Positions 11,870 through 21,352 of a DNA stretch of 64,000 nt are shown piece after piece (within the stretch, counting starts at the first letter, position 1; every line of letters begins with the position of its first letter). Where the stretch lies: assembly GCA_033002965.1 (NCBI GenBank), contig JAURVB010014558.1, positions 1 to 64,000 on the forward strand. Reading direction: 5' to 3'. The notes under the pieces were generated by a model. That model worked only from the letters and a program-made list of their open reading frames with translations, ran no database searches and was not told where the DNA came from. This DNA comes from Piper betle. Its lineage: Eukaryota; Streptophyta; Magnoliopsida; Piperales; Piperaceae. Made by a program: the position numbers and the translations under genes.

Positions 11870-12870
11870 AAGTTGTTTTATGGGAGCATGGATCCAGAGG
11901 TGGCCCTGGAGTGGATTGACACAACTCGAGGAGTGTTAACACATATGGGTTGTCCACCCGAGCTTTGGTAACCTTGGCCAGTGGGCCATATAGTGGATGT
12001 GCAAGATTTGGTGAGAATCTACCCATACTATATTTGCAAAAATTGGTCGATTCCGAGTGGAATCGGCCAATTTTACTTGACTAGATATAAAACTAAGTCA
12101 AAATTAGGCCGATCATTTTGACAAAAAATTGGACTACAAATCGGTTGATTCAGGCCAATTCAAGCCGATTCTCACCCCGAGTCAACAACAACAAGAATTG
12201 GTCAATTCAGGTGGGGGAGACCAGGTTGGGGGAGATGGGGTGAGGGGCTTGACTGGGTGATGGCGGGTGGCGGGGATGGGGCGCAGGTGGGGGAGACAAG
12301 GGCGGGTTGGGTGAGGCTTGGTGGGGCGACGTAACCTCTCTCACCCACAATGACGATATGTTCACTGGTTTAACCAATAATAATCTAATGATGTGTTCTA
12401 GAATGATGCGGGTGACAAGGGGGAGATCAATGACCGATTTAAATGAATAGATTCTTGTTCAATTTTTAATGAATTGGTTCGATTCAACGAATCCCTTCCA
12501 ATCCTATTCAATGTCTAATTCCAATTTTTGCAACTATGACCCATACTGCATACTTAGAGGGGCAGGCAGCTGGAGCAGAGATCATGGGACTTGTTTATGG
12601 ACGTGTTTTATGCCCAGTACTTCTCCTTGATGGTCAAGAGTCAGTAGAAAGAGTTTTTGTCACTAGAGCAAAGAGAGGGCATGTCAATGGCTAGTATCAG
12701 GCATGATTTCTCACGCTTGAGAGGTTTGCTTTGGTCAGTTTTGTAAGTGAGAGGGCATGGACTGCCCAGCTTGTATCAAGACTATCTATAAGCATTTAGT
12801 CAATAGTGGCCATCTTTTCATGCTCGACGTTGGTAGAGGCCGTTATGAAGGCCTTGGAGTGTGAACACAC
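11870..12870 (+). pseudogene. Ty3/gypsy gag relic, split by a MITE
   Basis: Two blocks of retrotransposon gag similarity are readable on the plus strand. Before 12021 comes DPEVALEWIDTTRGVLTHMG with CPPE, the usual gag N-terminal signature. After 12546 come fragments reading MDVFYAQYFSLMVKSQ, stop, KEFLSLEQREGMSMAS and HDFSRLRG, matching the gag core; the last part near 12835 reads VEAVMKALECE. There are several in-frame stops, and a 510-bp MITE sits between the blocks. It is dead. It belongs with the LTR on its left. Confidence 0.65.
12029..12538. mobile_element. hAT-type non-autonomous element (MITE), 510 bp
   Basis: The element is flanked by an exact 8-bp direct repeat ACCCATAC (12021-12028 and 12539-12546). 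Its ends are inverted: TATATTTGCAAAAATTGG on the left against CATAGTTGCAAAAATTGG on the reverse strand of the right, 16 of 18 identical. Just inside the left end, TCGATTCCGAGTGGAATCGG closely resembles the right subterminal block of the hAT element at 14526-18998, so both probably belong to one superfamily. It has no coding sequence and interrupts a gag relic. Confidence 0.75.
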
Positions 12871-13529
12871 CCACAAATCCCATCACCAATCGAGGAGCAT
12901 GGGCCAGCCCAGCCTCCAAAGTTAGCCTCATGGTAAATCAGCTACTCCAAATTGAAATCTTCTGTAACCTCACGATAACATGTCAGCTCCTGCATGTATG
13001 AGGTCGAGATAATTTGGGTGGCTTGTTGAGTGAGGGGCCTCATAGTTAGATTGGATTAGCCCTAATTAGAGTCTATTGAACTTTATTATAATATGTGGGC
13101 CTAGTATGTGTGAGGGAGAAATAATTCAGATGGTTTGATGTGTGAATGGGAGAATTATTGGGTTAGTTGTACATCATTTCTATGGAAGAAAAGCCTGTAA
13201 TACCTAATGCAAGTCTCTTTTGGGGCTCAAAGGTCCAACACTATTTTCAAAGAATAGATGGGATTATTTTGCTCATAAAGTAAATTATTATACAACGTGC
13301 TTGTAAGAAAAATATATAGATATGCATAGTTAAATAAACCAAATAAATAATAATGCACCTTCTATTGACAGCACCGTCGTCTACCTCACTCTTCCTCACA
13401 GGAGCCGTCTCAGGTCACCCTAACTCGTCCTCACAGGGGAGAGGAACGGGGAACATCTCTCCCCTTAGTTTTATTGTGAAATACTATGTCTGATCTATTA
13501 AGTGGATCAGCAAATTTGTTGTAAAAAAT

Positions 13530-13862
13530 TTGACCGCTTTTGATGCATCTTTGCTTTCAAATTTACAAAGCTTGTGCCCAGATGAAAGTGGTCCGGATAC
13601 TACATTTGCACCTCTCGATTCTATCACCACCAGCAAGTTCGACAATGTGAACTACAAGAACCTCTTGAACAGCTCTGGCCTTCTGGAGTCGGATCAAGCT
13701 CCGATGGATAATAGCAATGGTGCATCCCTGGTGGGCAGCTGCAGCAAGAATCCCCTCTTGTTCTTGAAGGATTTTGAGGCTTCCATGGTGAAGATGGCCA
13801 ACAATGGCGTGCTAACCTGTCAGAGTGAAGGGATTAGGAAGAAATGCATGGTTGTTAACTAA
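13530..13862 (+). pseudogene. Class III peroxidase C-terminal fragment
   Basis: The open frame encodes about 110 residues matching the distal third of secretory plant peroxidases: NLQSLCP, then TFAPLDSITTSKFDNVNYKN, LLNSSGLLESDQ, and the closing DFEASMVKMANNGVLT with IRKKCMVVN. Intact family members are about 320 aa. Here the heme-binding N-terminal and central parts are missing, including the distal and proximal histidines. The frame has no ATG (it opens at TTG after a stop at 13491-13493). The family-typical GxxGEIR has become CQSEGIR. No splice partner is visible upstream. It is a truncated relic or an isolated last exon lying between two transposon insertions, not a working enzyme. Confidence 0.8.
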
Positions 13863-14517
13863 ACTAGATTGTGCATGTGTAATGCTATGTATAAAGGAGC
13901 TACTTACCTAATGACGGATGACCGTAAAAAAGCAGTCAATGTGGGAATGGCTATGATCAATAGATTGGAACATTGTGCTAATGAATCATGTTAACAAATG
14001 GCAAAAAAAGAAAAAAAACAAGTAGATCGACCGGTGAATTGATCTTGATTTTCAATCTCGTAATCTTTCCATAAAATTACAAGTGCAAGGTTATCATGGC
14101 ACTCGGCAGTGCTTCAACATTGTCTAATTCATGATAATTTAGGACAAGCACATTGTAATAGCCGATCTTCCATTAGACATGGAGTTATAATTGCTCTAAA
14201 TTTGAAGTTTCAAGATTCCTGACATGCACAGAAGTTAAGTTGGGATCATCGGAAAGAAAAAAACCACAATAACGTTTAGCATTGCTTCTATCTTTTTACA
14301 TACATAAAAATATCTTGTCCACTTCAAAAGAAAATTAAAGGAAAAAAGATTATTGCCCACACTACCTATTTAGCATGACATTCACAGTACCAGCCAAACT
14401 CTCTACCAAGTTTCATTAGAGTGGGGACGACCAAAAGGTCAATCGGAAACATGCCCCAAGTAATCGCCCTCCAAAGTTCCCAAAACCAAGAATACTCGTT
14501 GTGTCTCATCCCACTTC
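13863..14517. other. AT-rich spacer, no recognised gene
   Basis: It contains the sequence 3' of the peroxidase relic and then AT-rich DNA with no coding signal up to the hAT target-site duplication. Confidence 0.3.
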
Positions 14518-14525
14518 CATCCAAG
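14518..14525. repeat. hAT target-site duplication, left
   Basis: CATCCAAG here is repeated exactly at 18999-19006 on the other side of the hAT element. Eight base pairs is the standard hAT duplication length. Confidence 0.8.
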
Positions 14526-14988
14526 CATGGTTGGATAAATCGGAATCGGAATCGGAATTAGTTTTCGAGGGAGTCAAAATTGGAATCGGAATCAGTCTTA
14601 ATCGGACAGGAATCGGTTCAGTTGAATTAGCCTGAATCGGTCTAAATTAGTCATATACAAAAATTTGACAATTCATAACATAAATACCTGAAATACATAA
14701 TTATATAATTTTTCAACATAAATACACAAATTTATAATTTAATACAAGTATAAAAGAGCATCACAATACCTCAATGTCATAACTATAACATTTGATATAT
14801 CATCATTTGTGCTGTATCAAATAATAACAACAAGATATTAATACAAGTCCAAAAAATGAATGTTCGGCATAATTTTACATAGTGATTATTACTAAACCAT
14901 CTAATTCATCATCTGAAGCATCTTCGGAGTCTGAATCATTATCACCAATAGGAGGAGTAGAGCTATCATCTGCATTAACACGAGACCC

Positions 14989-17555
14989 CTACGTAAAAGG
15001 AGGCATAGAACTCCCACTCATATGAAGTCCCTCAGGTTCAGGAGGCAAAGACAAATTATGTTGGGAGTCAATATGTACATCAATATCAACATTTTGTCCA
15101 CTAGGAAGAGGAGTCATAGAAAAACCATCAGACGTAGTAGAACACGATCCAATTGCAGTTTTCAATGTGTTGCAACTTTCATTTGCTACAAAGGCCTCTT
15201 CATCTGCACCATCATTGTTGCTAACATTGGTACCAAAGAAATCATCCTGCATAAAAAAGTCATACCCTATTCATTTCAATTCAAAAAAATATTCATACAC
15301 AAAATCATGAATGTGATGTAAACTTTATTTAAACATACTGATGGTGATGGGTTGTCCCGTTCTCCAACCCACTCATCTAATGAGTCTTCTAAACTTAAAT
15401 GTTCACTAACTGCATCATATTTATGCCTCCACCTCAACTCGTTTTCTTTGACGCGCATGTTGTAATGAACATATACAAGATCATTTACTCTCTTCCTTGC
15501 AAGTCGATTTCTTTTTTGGTATATATTTGGTCAAAAGTGCTCCAATTATGTTCACAACCCGATGATGATGAAGTTTGACTAAGTATTCTAATAGCTATCT
15601 TTTGTAGTTCAGGGCAGCTTATACCATGTTGCTCCCACCATGATGCTACATTTGACAAATTGATTTACTTATAAGCTTACTATAAACATGAAATCTGGAG
15701 AAATGTGGATTTTACCTGGGTGAAGGACTTTTCTATTGGTAATTGCAAGAGAATGTCCAAAATCTCCTTTTGCAGATACAAAATCGGACCATTACAAAAT
15801 ATTAAAACAAAATGAATCATCATATTTAGTTATACATAAACATTTATATATAAAAATTAAAAATAATAGTATCTTGACCTGCAAAGATGCCATGGATCGA
15901 GCTACCTCATTGACTTCCAAACGACAAATGACATCATTGAATGCAAGATACACCTCACTTGGCTACAAAATTATTCCCATTCAAACACAAGCAATATGAA
16001 ATTGTTAAAAGAATCATAAAGGTATGTAAGTCAAATAAGAGCATACAATGGTAGAGTCAGGGTAATAACGAGTTTGAGGATTAAGCATATATGCTGCAGC
16101 ATGAAGAAGACGACAAAATTGATTCGCCCATCTCTTGGTGATGATATCAACAAATAACTTGTATCGTTCGACTTTCATGCCATGTACCTCTTTTATTTTT
16201 TCGATAGTCTTTTGCATTTCATCATAAACAAATGGCATCGAAGGTCTTTCATCACTATCTACCAATCTCAAAAAACAAACAAGTGGCTCAATTGTTTTAT
16301 GCACAAATTCCATCTTCTTCCAAAAATGTGCACTTAAGACAATATTTTTAGCTGCTATTCCATCCTCATCTTTTGCAAACTTCGATGATGAATACATTTT
16401 AGAAACAAACAGTTTTTTCAGTGCCTGCTTATGTTCTAGGAAACTAGCAATCGTCAAAAAGTGAGTAGCAAATCGAGTAGCCCCAGGTCTCACCAATTCA
16501 TGCCCATTTGTGAAATTATTTCTCATAAGAGCCAACAACTATGAGTGGTTGTATATTAGTTTGGTGACTTTTTGTGCATCATAATGCACGTTCCAACTTT
16601 CTTAATTTTTGCAAAGTCCTTAAGCATCAAGTTTATACAATGGGCAGCACACGGAGTCCAAAATAAATGTGGTCTCTTATGTTCTAGCATCTTCCTGGCA
16701 GCTTTGTATGCCAAAGTGTTATCAGTAATGACCTGCACAACGTTTTCCTCCCCAACTTCTTCTACTACTTTGTCCAGTAAACTAAACAAATACGTAGCAT
16801 CCTTTTTGTCTGAAGCATCAACTGATCCAAGGAAATACATTCCTCTTGGGCAGTAAACTAGAAAGTTGATCAAAGTTCTACCGGATTTATTGGTCCACCC
16901 GTCAGACATAATAGTACAACCTGTTGTCTTCCAAGATACTTTTATATCCACTAAGCTAGCATTTATGGAAGCCACTTCAGTAGTAAGAAGATTACCTGAC
17001 AAAGAATTTCTGCCCGGAGGTTTGATCCCTTGATTACCGTATTTACCTGCCACATCAATCATTTTCTGAAAGTAAGGCGAGTCTACAACATGGAAAGGAA
17101 TGGCACAGTGATAGAAGAATCGAGCAATGGCTGTGTGCAATTGCTCTTTTGCTTTCTTTTCTATTGCCGTAGAAATTCTCATTTGACTTGATGTATTCTT
17201 CTTCTCACTTTCAACAATAGGTGCCTTCCTCTTCCCATTAGACTTAGAGCACCCAACACTTTGCTCCCGAACTTCCATCTCTTCCATATCTGAGTCATTC
17301 AAACCATATGACCCTATTTCTTCTCTAATCCTTTCTTTTTCTTTTTTGGCCTTTTTCCACACTTTTGAAATAATCTGTCATTTTTTGTGCATCTACTTCA
17401 GGAACTTTCTTACAAGCAGCAACATTTCCTTTGACTCCAGCAATATGTTGCTTGAAGCGATATACCCTTCCACTTATGGTTTTTTTGCAAAAGTTACAGA
17501 TGACTTGCTTCTTAGATGCATTAACTGGTCTGCCATATTCCCATCCAAAATCCAT
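14989..17555 (-). pseudogene. hAT transposase (BED finger, DUF659, hAT dimerisation), broken
   Basis: Read on the minus strand, 17555-17325 gives a BED-type zinc finger (VICNFCKKTISGRVYRFKQH). Then 17362-16556 gives the DUF659 region (CTIMSDGWTNKSGRTLINFL, ending CAAHCINLMLKD). 16538-16014 gives the central domain (HELVRPGATRFATHFLT), a short exon 15898-15960 follows, and the C-terminal dimerisation region (SWWEQHG, ELQKIAIRILSQTSSSSGCE, YVHYNMRVKENELRW) spans about 15700-15340, with an acidic tail to 14989. Breaks: a one-base indel in the A6 run at 17342-17347, a one-base loss near 16590, a TAG at 16539-16541 where the family usually has Trp, and a one-base indel in the A6 run at 15512-15517. 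Short introns are likely between 16014 and 15660. It cannot make active transposase as it stands. Confidence 0.87.
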
Positions 17556-17989
17556 CTTCCCTGTGACTTATCTGGTATGAGATCTATAATATAAAAACAC
17601 TCACACCTGACATATAACAAATCAAATGAATTTTAAACTTGAATCAACCAAATTGCACAACATACAATTGCAAATTTTTGATCGAATTTGTGAACAACAT
17701 ACAATTTCAAATAATCGCATATAATTGTGAACAACATATAATTTTCTTCCTCTAGATCACATATAGAATACTTCCCTAAAGAGGGCATTTGAAAAGCAAC
17801 ATTACCAAAAAGCAGAAAGCCTGAACTCGAGTGAGATTGGAACGAATTCACTTGGTGTTGCACCCTTAGCAGCTGAGATTGAGACAACTCGGTGAGCAGT
17901 TTTTACTGGTTCAGCAACAAGCATACCTACAATCCTCGAAATGAAAAGTGAACCATAAATCAGAGATTTACAAACGTCCCTTAAATAAA

Positions 17990-18480
17990 GATCGAGATTT
18001 GCACAGCACAACAATTTGCACAACACACAATCAATCTTCCCTGTGACAATTTGCACAGCTCAAGCAATTTGGACGCATGAACAAAATGAAAAAATTTGCA
18101 CAGCTCAAGCAATTTGGACGCATGAACAAAATTGTGTTGTGCAAATTTGCACAGCTCAAGCCATATTCGCACAACAATAGCATTTGAAAAAAATTTTGCA
18201 CAGCACAACACAATTTTTGCACAAAAAATTTGACATACGAATTTGCACAGCACATAGCAATTTATGAAAAATTTGACATACGAATTTGCACAGCACATAC
18301 ACATTTGCACAACACATATCATAAAATTTGACATACGAATTTGATCATGAATCCCAAATCAGCAATGAAAAAAATTTGTGAAGCCTAGCCAACAATTTGC
18401 ACATCCGGTCAGAGCTGAGGTGAATTCGTCCAACTTCGTACAAGCAAAATTTGTGAAGCATAGCCAATAATTTGCACATT
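17990..18480. repeat. TTTGCACA motif array in the hAT 5' region
   Basis: About a dozen copies of ATTTGCACA, mostly followed by GC or AC, occur within 500 bp. They include two near-identical 39-bp units (18049-18087 and 18094-18132) and three AAATTTGACATACGAATTTG units. This looks like a tandemly expanded binding-site cluster, as hAT subterminal regions can carry. The Cys-rich minus-strand frames through it are by-products of the repeat. Confidence 0.6.
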
Positions 18481-18998
18481 CAATTTCAACAAAAAATCCA
18501 ACTTTACACGAATCGGTTGGAGCTAAGGTCGGAGGCCCGGTCGGCGGCGAGTCTCGTGTCCATAGCGTTGTCGGTCGGCCACTCGTCGGAGGCGAGGTTG
18601 CGAGGGCGGAGGCGAGGTCGGCAGCCTGGTCGGAGCTGAGGTCGGAGTCGAGGAAGCACGGCGGAGGGTGGAATGCGGCGGCGAGGGCGGAAGCCGACGC
18701 GGAGTGGGGGAGACGGGTAAGGTTAGGTTTTTAAAATCAAAATTCCAATTTTACCCATGCTTAAATAATTTAATAAATATCATACATAGGGTATTTTAAT
18801 AATTTACCCAAAAAACTGATTCTTCCCGATTTACCCCGATTCCGAATCGGATTTAAATCGTTCGGAATCGGGGTAAATCAGCCAAGTTGGACGCCGATTC
18901 GGGGCAGACCAATGCGGCCCCAAAATCGGATCGACACGGTGCCGATCCAATTTAAATTGGGCGATTCCACTCGGAATTGACCGATTCGTTCATCTCTG

Positions 18999-19006
18999 CA
19001 TCCAAG
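18999..19006. repeat. hAT target-site duplication, right
   Basis: CATCCAAG matches 14518-14525 exactly and marks the right edge of the hAT element. Confidence 0.8.
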
Positions 19007-19849
19007 TACTTTAAATCTTATCTCTGAACCTTTCACAATTTTGGAATGTTTATTGTTCAAAAGCACGGGATTATCCCCCGAAGCAAATGGTATCTAGCCA
19101 TTGCCTAGTTTGATAAAAAGATTAAATGAGTACCAAAATACCAAACGCTAATCTACTCTTATTAATAAAAAATGAGCTTGATACTGACATGAGATTAAAA
19201 GTAGGAGAATCAACCAATCAAAATACAAAAAAATTTAAAAATATAATAAAAATGCCTCCTATAGAGGGTCACATAGTTTAAATATTACTAGCTTCAATTT
19301 TTTTAAATAATAATATTTTTACAGTATAAGGTCACGAGTTCGAACCGACTAATCTCAACTTTTAACTTCCTATTATAAGAATCTTATCTAATTGTCTTAA
19401 AAAAATATTAAAAAAGTGAATAATGATAATTTATTTTTTCATTTAATAGGATATATCTTTAAAGTCAATCACAATTTATATCTAAGATATTGAATTATTA
19501 CTATGTATCAAATTATTCAATAAGAATTTATGTATAAAATTAAAATTTATCTAGTATCGGTAACACTTGGTGTGACATCTCACCTAGTTTGTATTGAAAA
19601 GACATAAGAAGTTGTTATTTCTAGCAAACAATACTTTTTATACCAAAACAAATCCATAAAGTAACCTTTTGAAAAATTACTTAGCCACTACAATTTTCTC
19701 ACATTATTGTTCTTGCCCAAGATTTACTTTTTATACTAAAAAAATTGTACACTACTTTGAACATAAAATTTTTTACTGCATCTAAAATAGAAACATCATG
19801 AAGAGAAATGCATCCACTGACGTGAGCCTTTCGAGGCATCAGTTACAAT
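19007..19849. other. AT-rich intergenic DNA
   Basis: Only short frames and AT-rich sequence are present. Nothing recognisable lies between the hAT element and the MITE at 19850. Confidence 0.3.
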
Positions 19850-20344
19850 TAGAGGTGTCTATCAGTCAGATTTAGTTGAGTATTACTCGTACCAAACCCG
19901 TTAAGTACTTTAAACCTATATACCAAACCTGATCATTTACTATTTAAATTTTTATAACCCGATCCCGAATCCGACCCTAACCTATTTAGCAAACCTGAAC
20001 CCAATCATTTAAACCCGATTTGTTATAAAAAATTAAATTAAATGACAATATGAAAAATTAAATTAAAAAAATTATCTAAAAACTAAGGAGGTTAAATGTG
20101 CTAATACAAAAAAAAAGTTGGAAAGCATATTAATACATATATCTCTATAATAAGGTTTAAATCATATTAAATATAATTTTTATAAAAAAAAATTATATTA
20201 TTGAAATCAGTCTCCATGTACCCGATATATGAAACCAACCAATCATTAAAAAGGAACCAAATTTGATTATATAAATACTAAACCTAGTCTATTCGGGTTT
20301 GGCTAGGTCGGGTTTCATAGGTCCCCGACCAACAGGCACCCATA
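19850..20344. mobile_element. Probable hAT-type MITE, about 495 bp
   Basis: The left end TAGAGGTGTCTATCAGTC pairs imperfectly with the reverse strand of the right end (TATGGGTGCCTGTTGGTC). Flanks GTTACAAT (19842-19849) and GTTATCGT (20345-20352) would be a decayed 8-bp duplication, 5 of 8 identical. The interior is AT-rich and non-coding, with CCCGA/TCGGG motifs near both ends. Confidence 0.45.
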
Positions 20345-20674
20345 GTTATCGTTCTTGTACTAGGAGATCCACTGATCGTCGGCAATGTCACTAAAGGACA
20401 CATCATCTTCATTGTCGAGGGGAAGCGCAGAAGCTGATTTTGCTACAAAGAAAGTGTGTAGACATTATGTACAAAAAGTTCATAAAAACTGAAACTTTCA
20501 ATTACTAAGAGCGCTAATATAAAGGAGCATCACTGAGAGCTCACTTCCTTACATGTACGAGTGCGTACAATCACATTGCAAACTAAATCACTTCACAAAA
20601 CTGAAAATCCATATTAAGAAAGTCAAGCAGTTGCATACAAATCAGTTGAATACTCGCCAACTACATCCATCCTA

Positions 20675-21294
20675 AATTATACACCAAGTATAGCACGATC
20701 TCTTGAGAAAGCCCTAAGGTTGATGAAACGAAGCCTATCCAAAGCTTATAGCCAATGTACTTATTCAACCTTATTTTGAACTATACTTTCACTTTACAAC
20801 ACTTCAACACTTTAAATATTCGGATATGGGCAACTCTTTCATGTTGCACCAACCTCCCTTATAATCATTTAAGTTCATAGCTCTTACCACTTGAGCATTA
20901 ATGTGGGATATGTCTTTAATTCAAAGACTAATTTATGTCTCAAATTTGAATCCAAATTCAAATAAATTCGTACATTCAAAGCTTTAGGCTCTACTTTGGC
21001 AATCCGGTCTTTAAGAAGTCTTCTAAGTCTTCCATCCTTTGTACACGTCCATGTTCAACATCTTGTCAAAGATCATGTACAAGTATAATGAGCATTATGT
21101 CCACCACATGTTTACCATGACATGTCCAAAAGCAATTTGAAATGTTGCAATATTCCAAATTAAATATTACAATTGGACATTGAATAATCTTGCTCTGGTT
21201 TATCTGAATCTTATCATAATATAATTCATCAGGTAAACCACATGATTAATGTTTTATCATCAAAATTTGAAATGCACAAGTTTAAGACTTAATA
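20675..21294 (-). repeat. 3' LTR (truncated) of the 20.7-27.0 kb element
   Basis: It is homologous to 26357-26986. On the minus strand it begins TATTAAGTC (the partner has TGTTAAGTC) directly after the polypurine tract. The far end near 20675 is uncertain because similarity stops before the expected LTR terminus. Confidence 0.65.
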
Positions 21295-21352
21295 ATCTCC
21301 CCCTTTTTTGCTTTGGGTCAATCCTATTAAAGCAAGCACCAAAGATCATCTT

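Larger units (their letters stand above)
14526..18998 (-). mobile_element. hAT superfamily DNA transposon, 4.47 kb, inactive
   Basis: The element lies between perfect 8-bp direct repeats. The left end CATGGTTGGATAAATCGG and the reverse strand of the right end CAGAGATGAACGAATCGG form imperfect terminal inverted repeats (12 of 18 by eye), both starting CA as in hAT elements. Subterminal regions on both sides are rich in AATCGG. A minus-strand transposase relic occupies 14989-17555, a TTTGCACA-rich array 17990-18480, and a GC-rich probable promoter/leader 18520-18720. Coding decay makes it non-autonomous now. Confidence 0.85.

Noticed and set aside
14991..15321. Plus-strand 99-codon frame
   Set aside because: It is antisense to the acidic tail of the hAT transposase relic.
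17981..18334. Cys-rich repetitive minus-strand ORF (117 codons)
   Set aside because: It is the translation of the TTTGCACA array; the repeats are nucleotide-level and shift phase.
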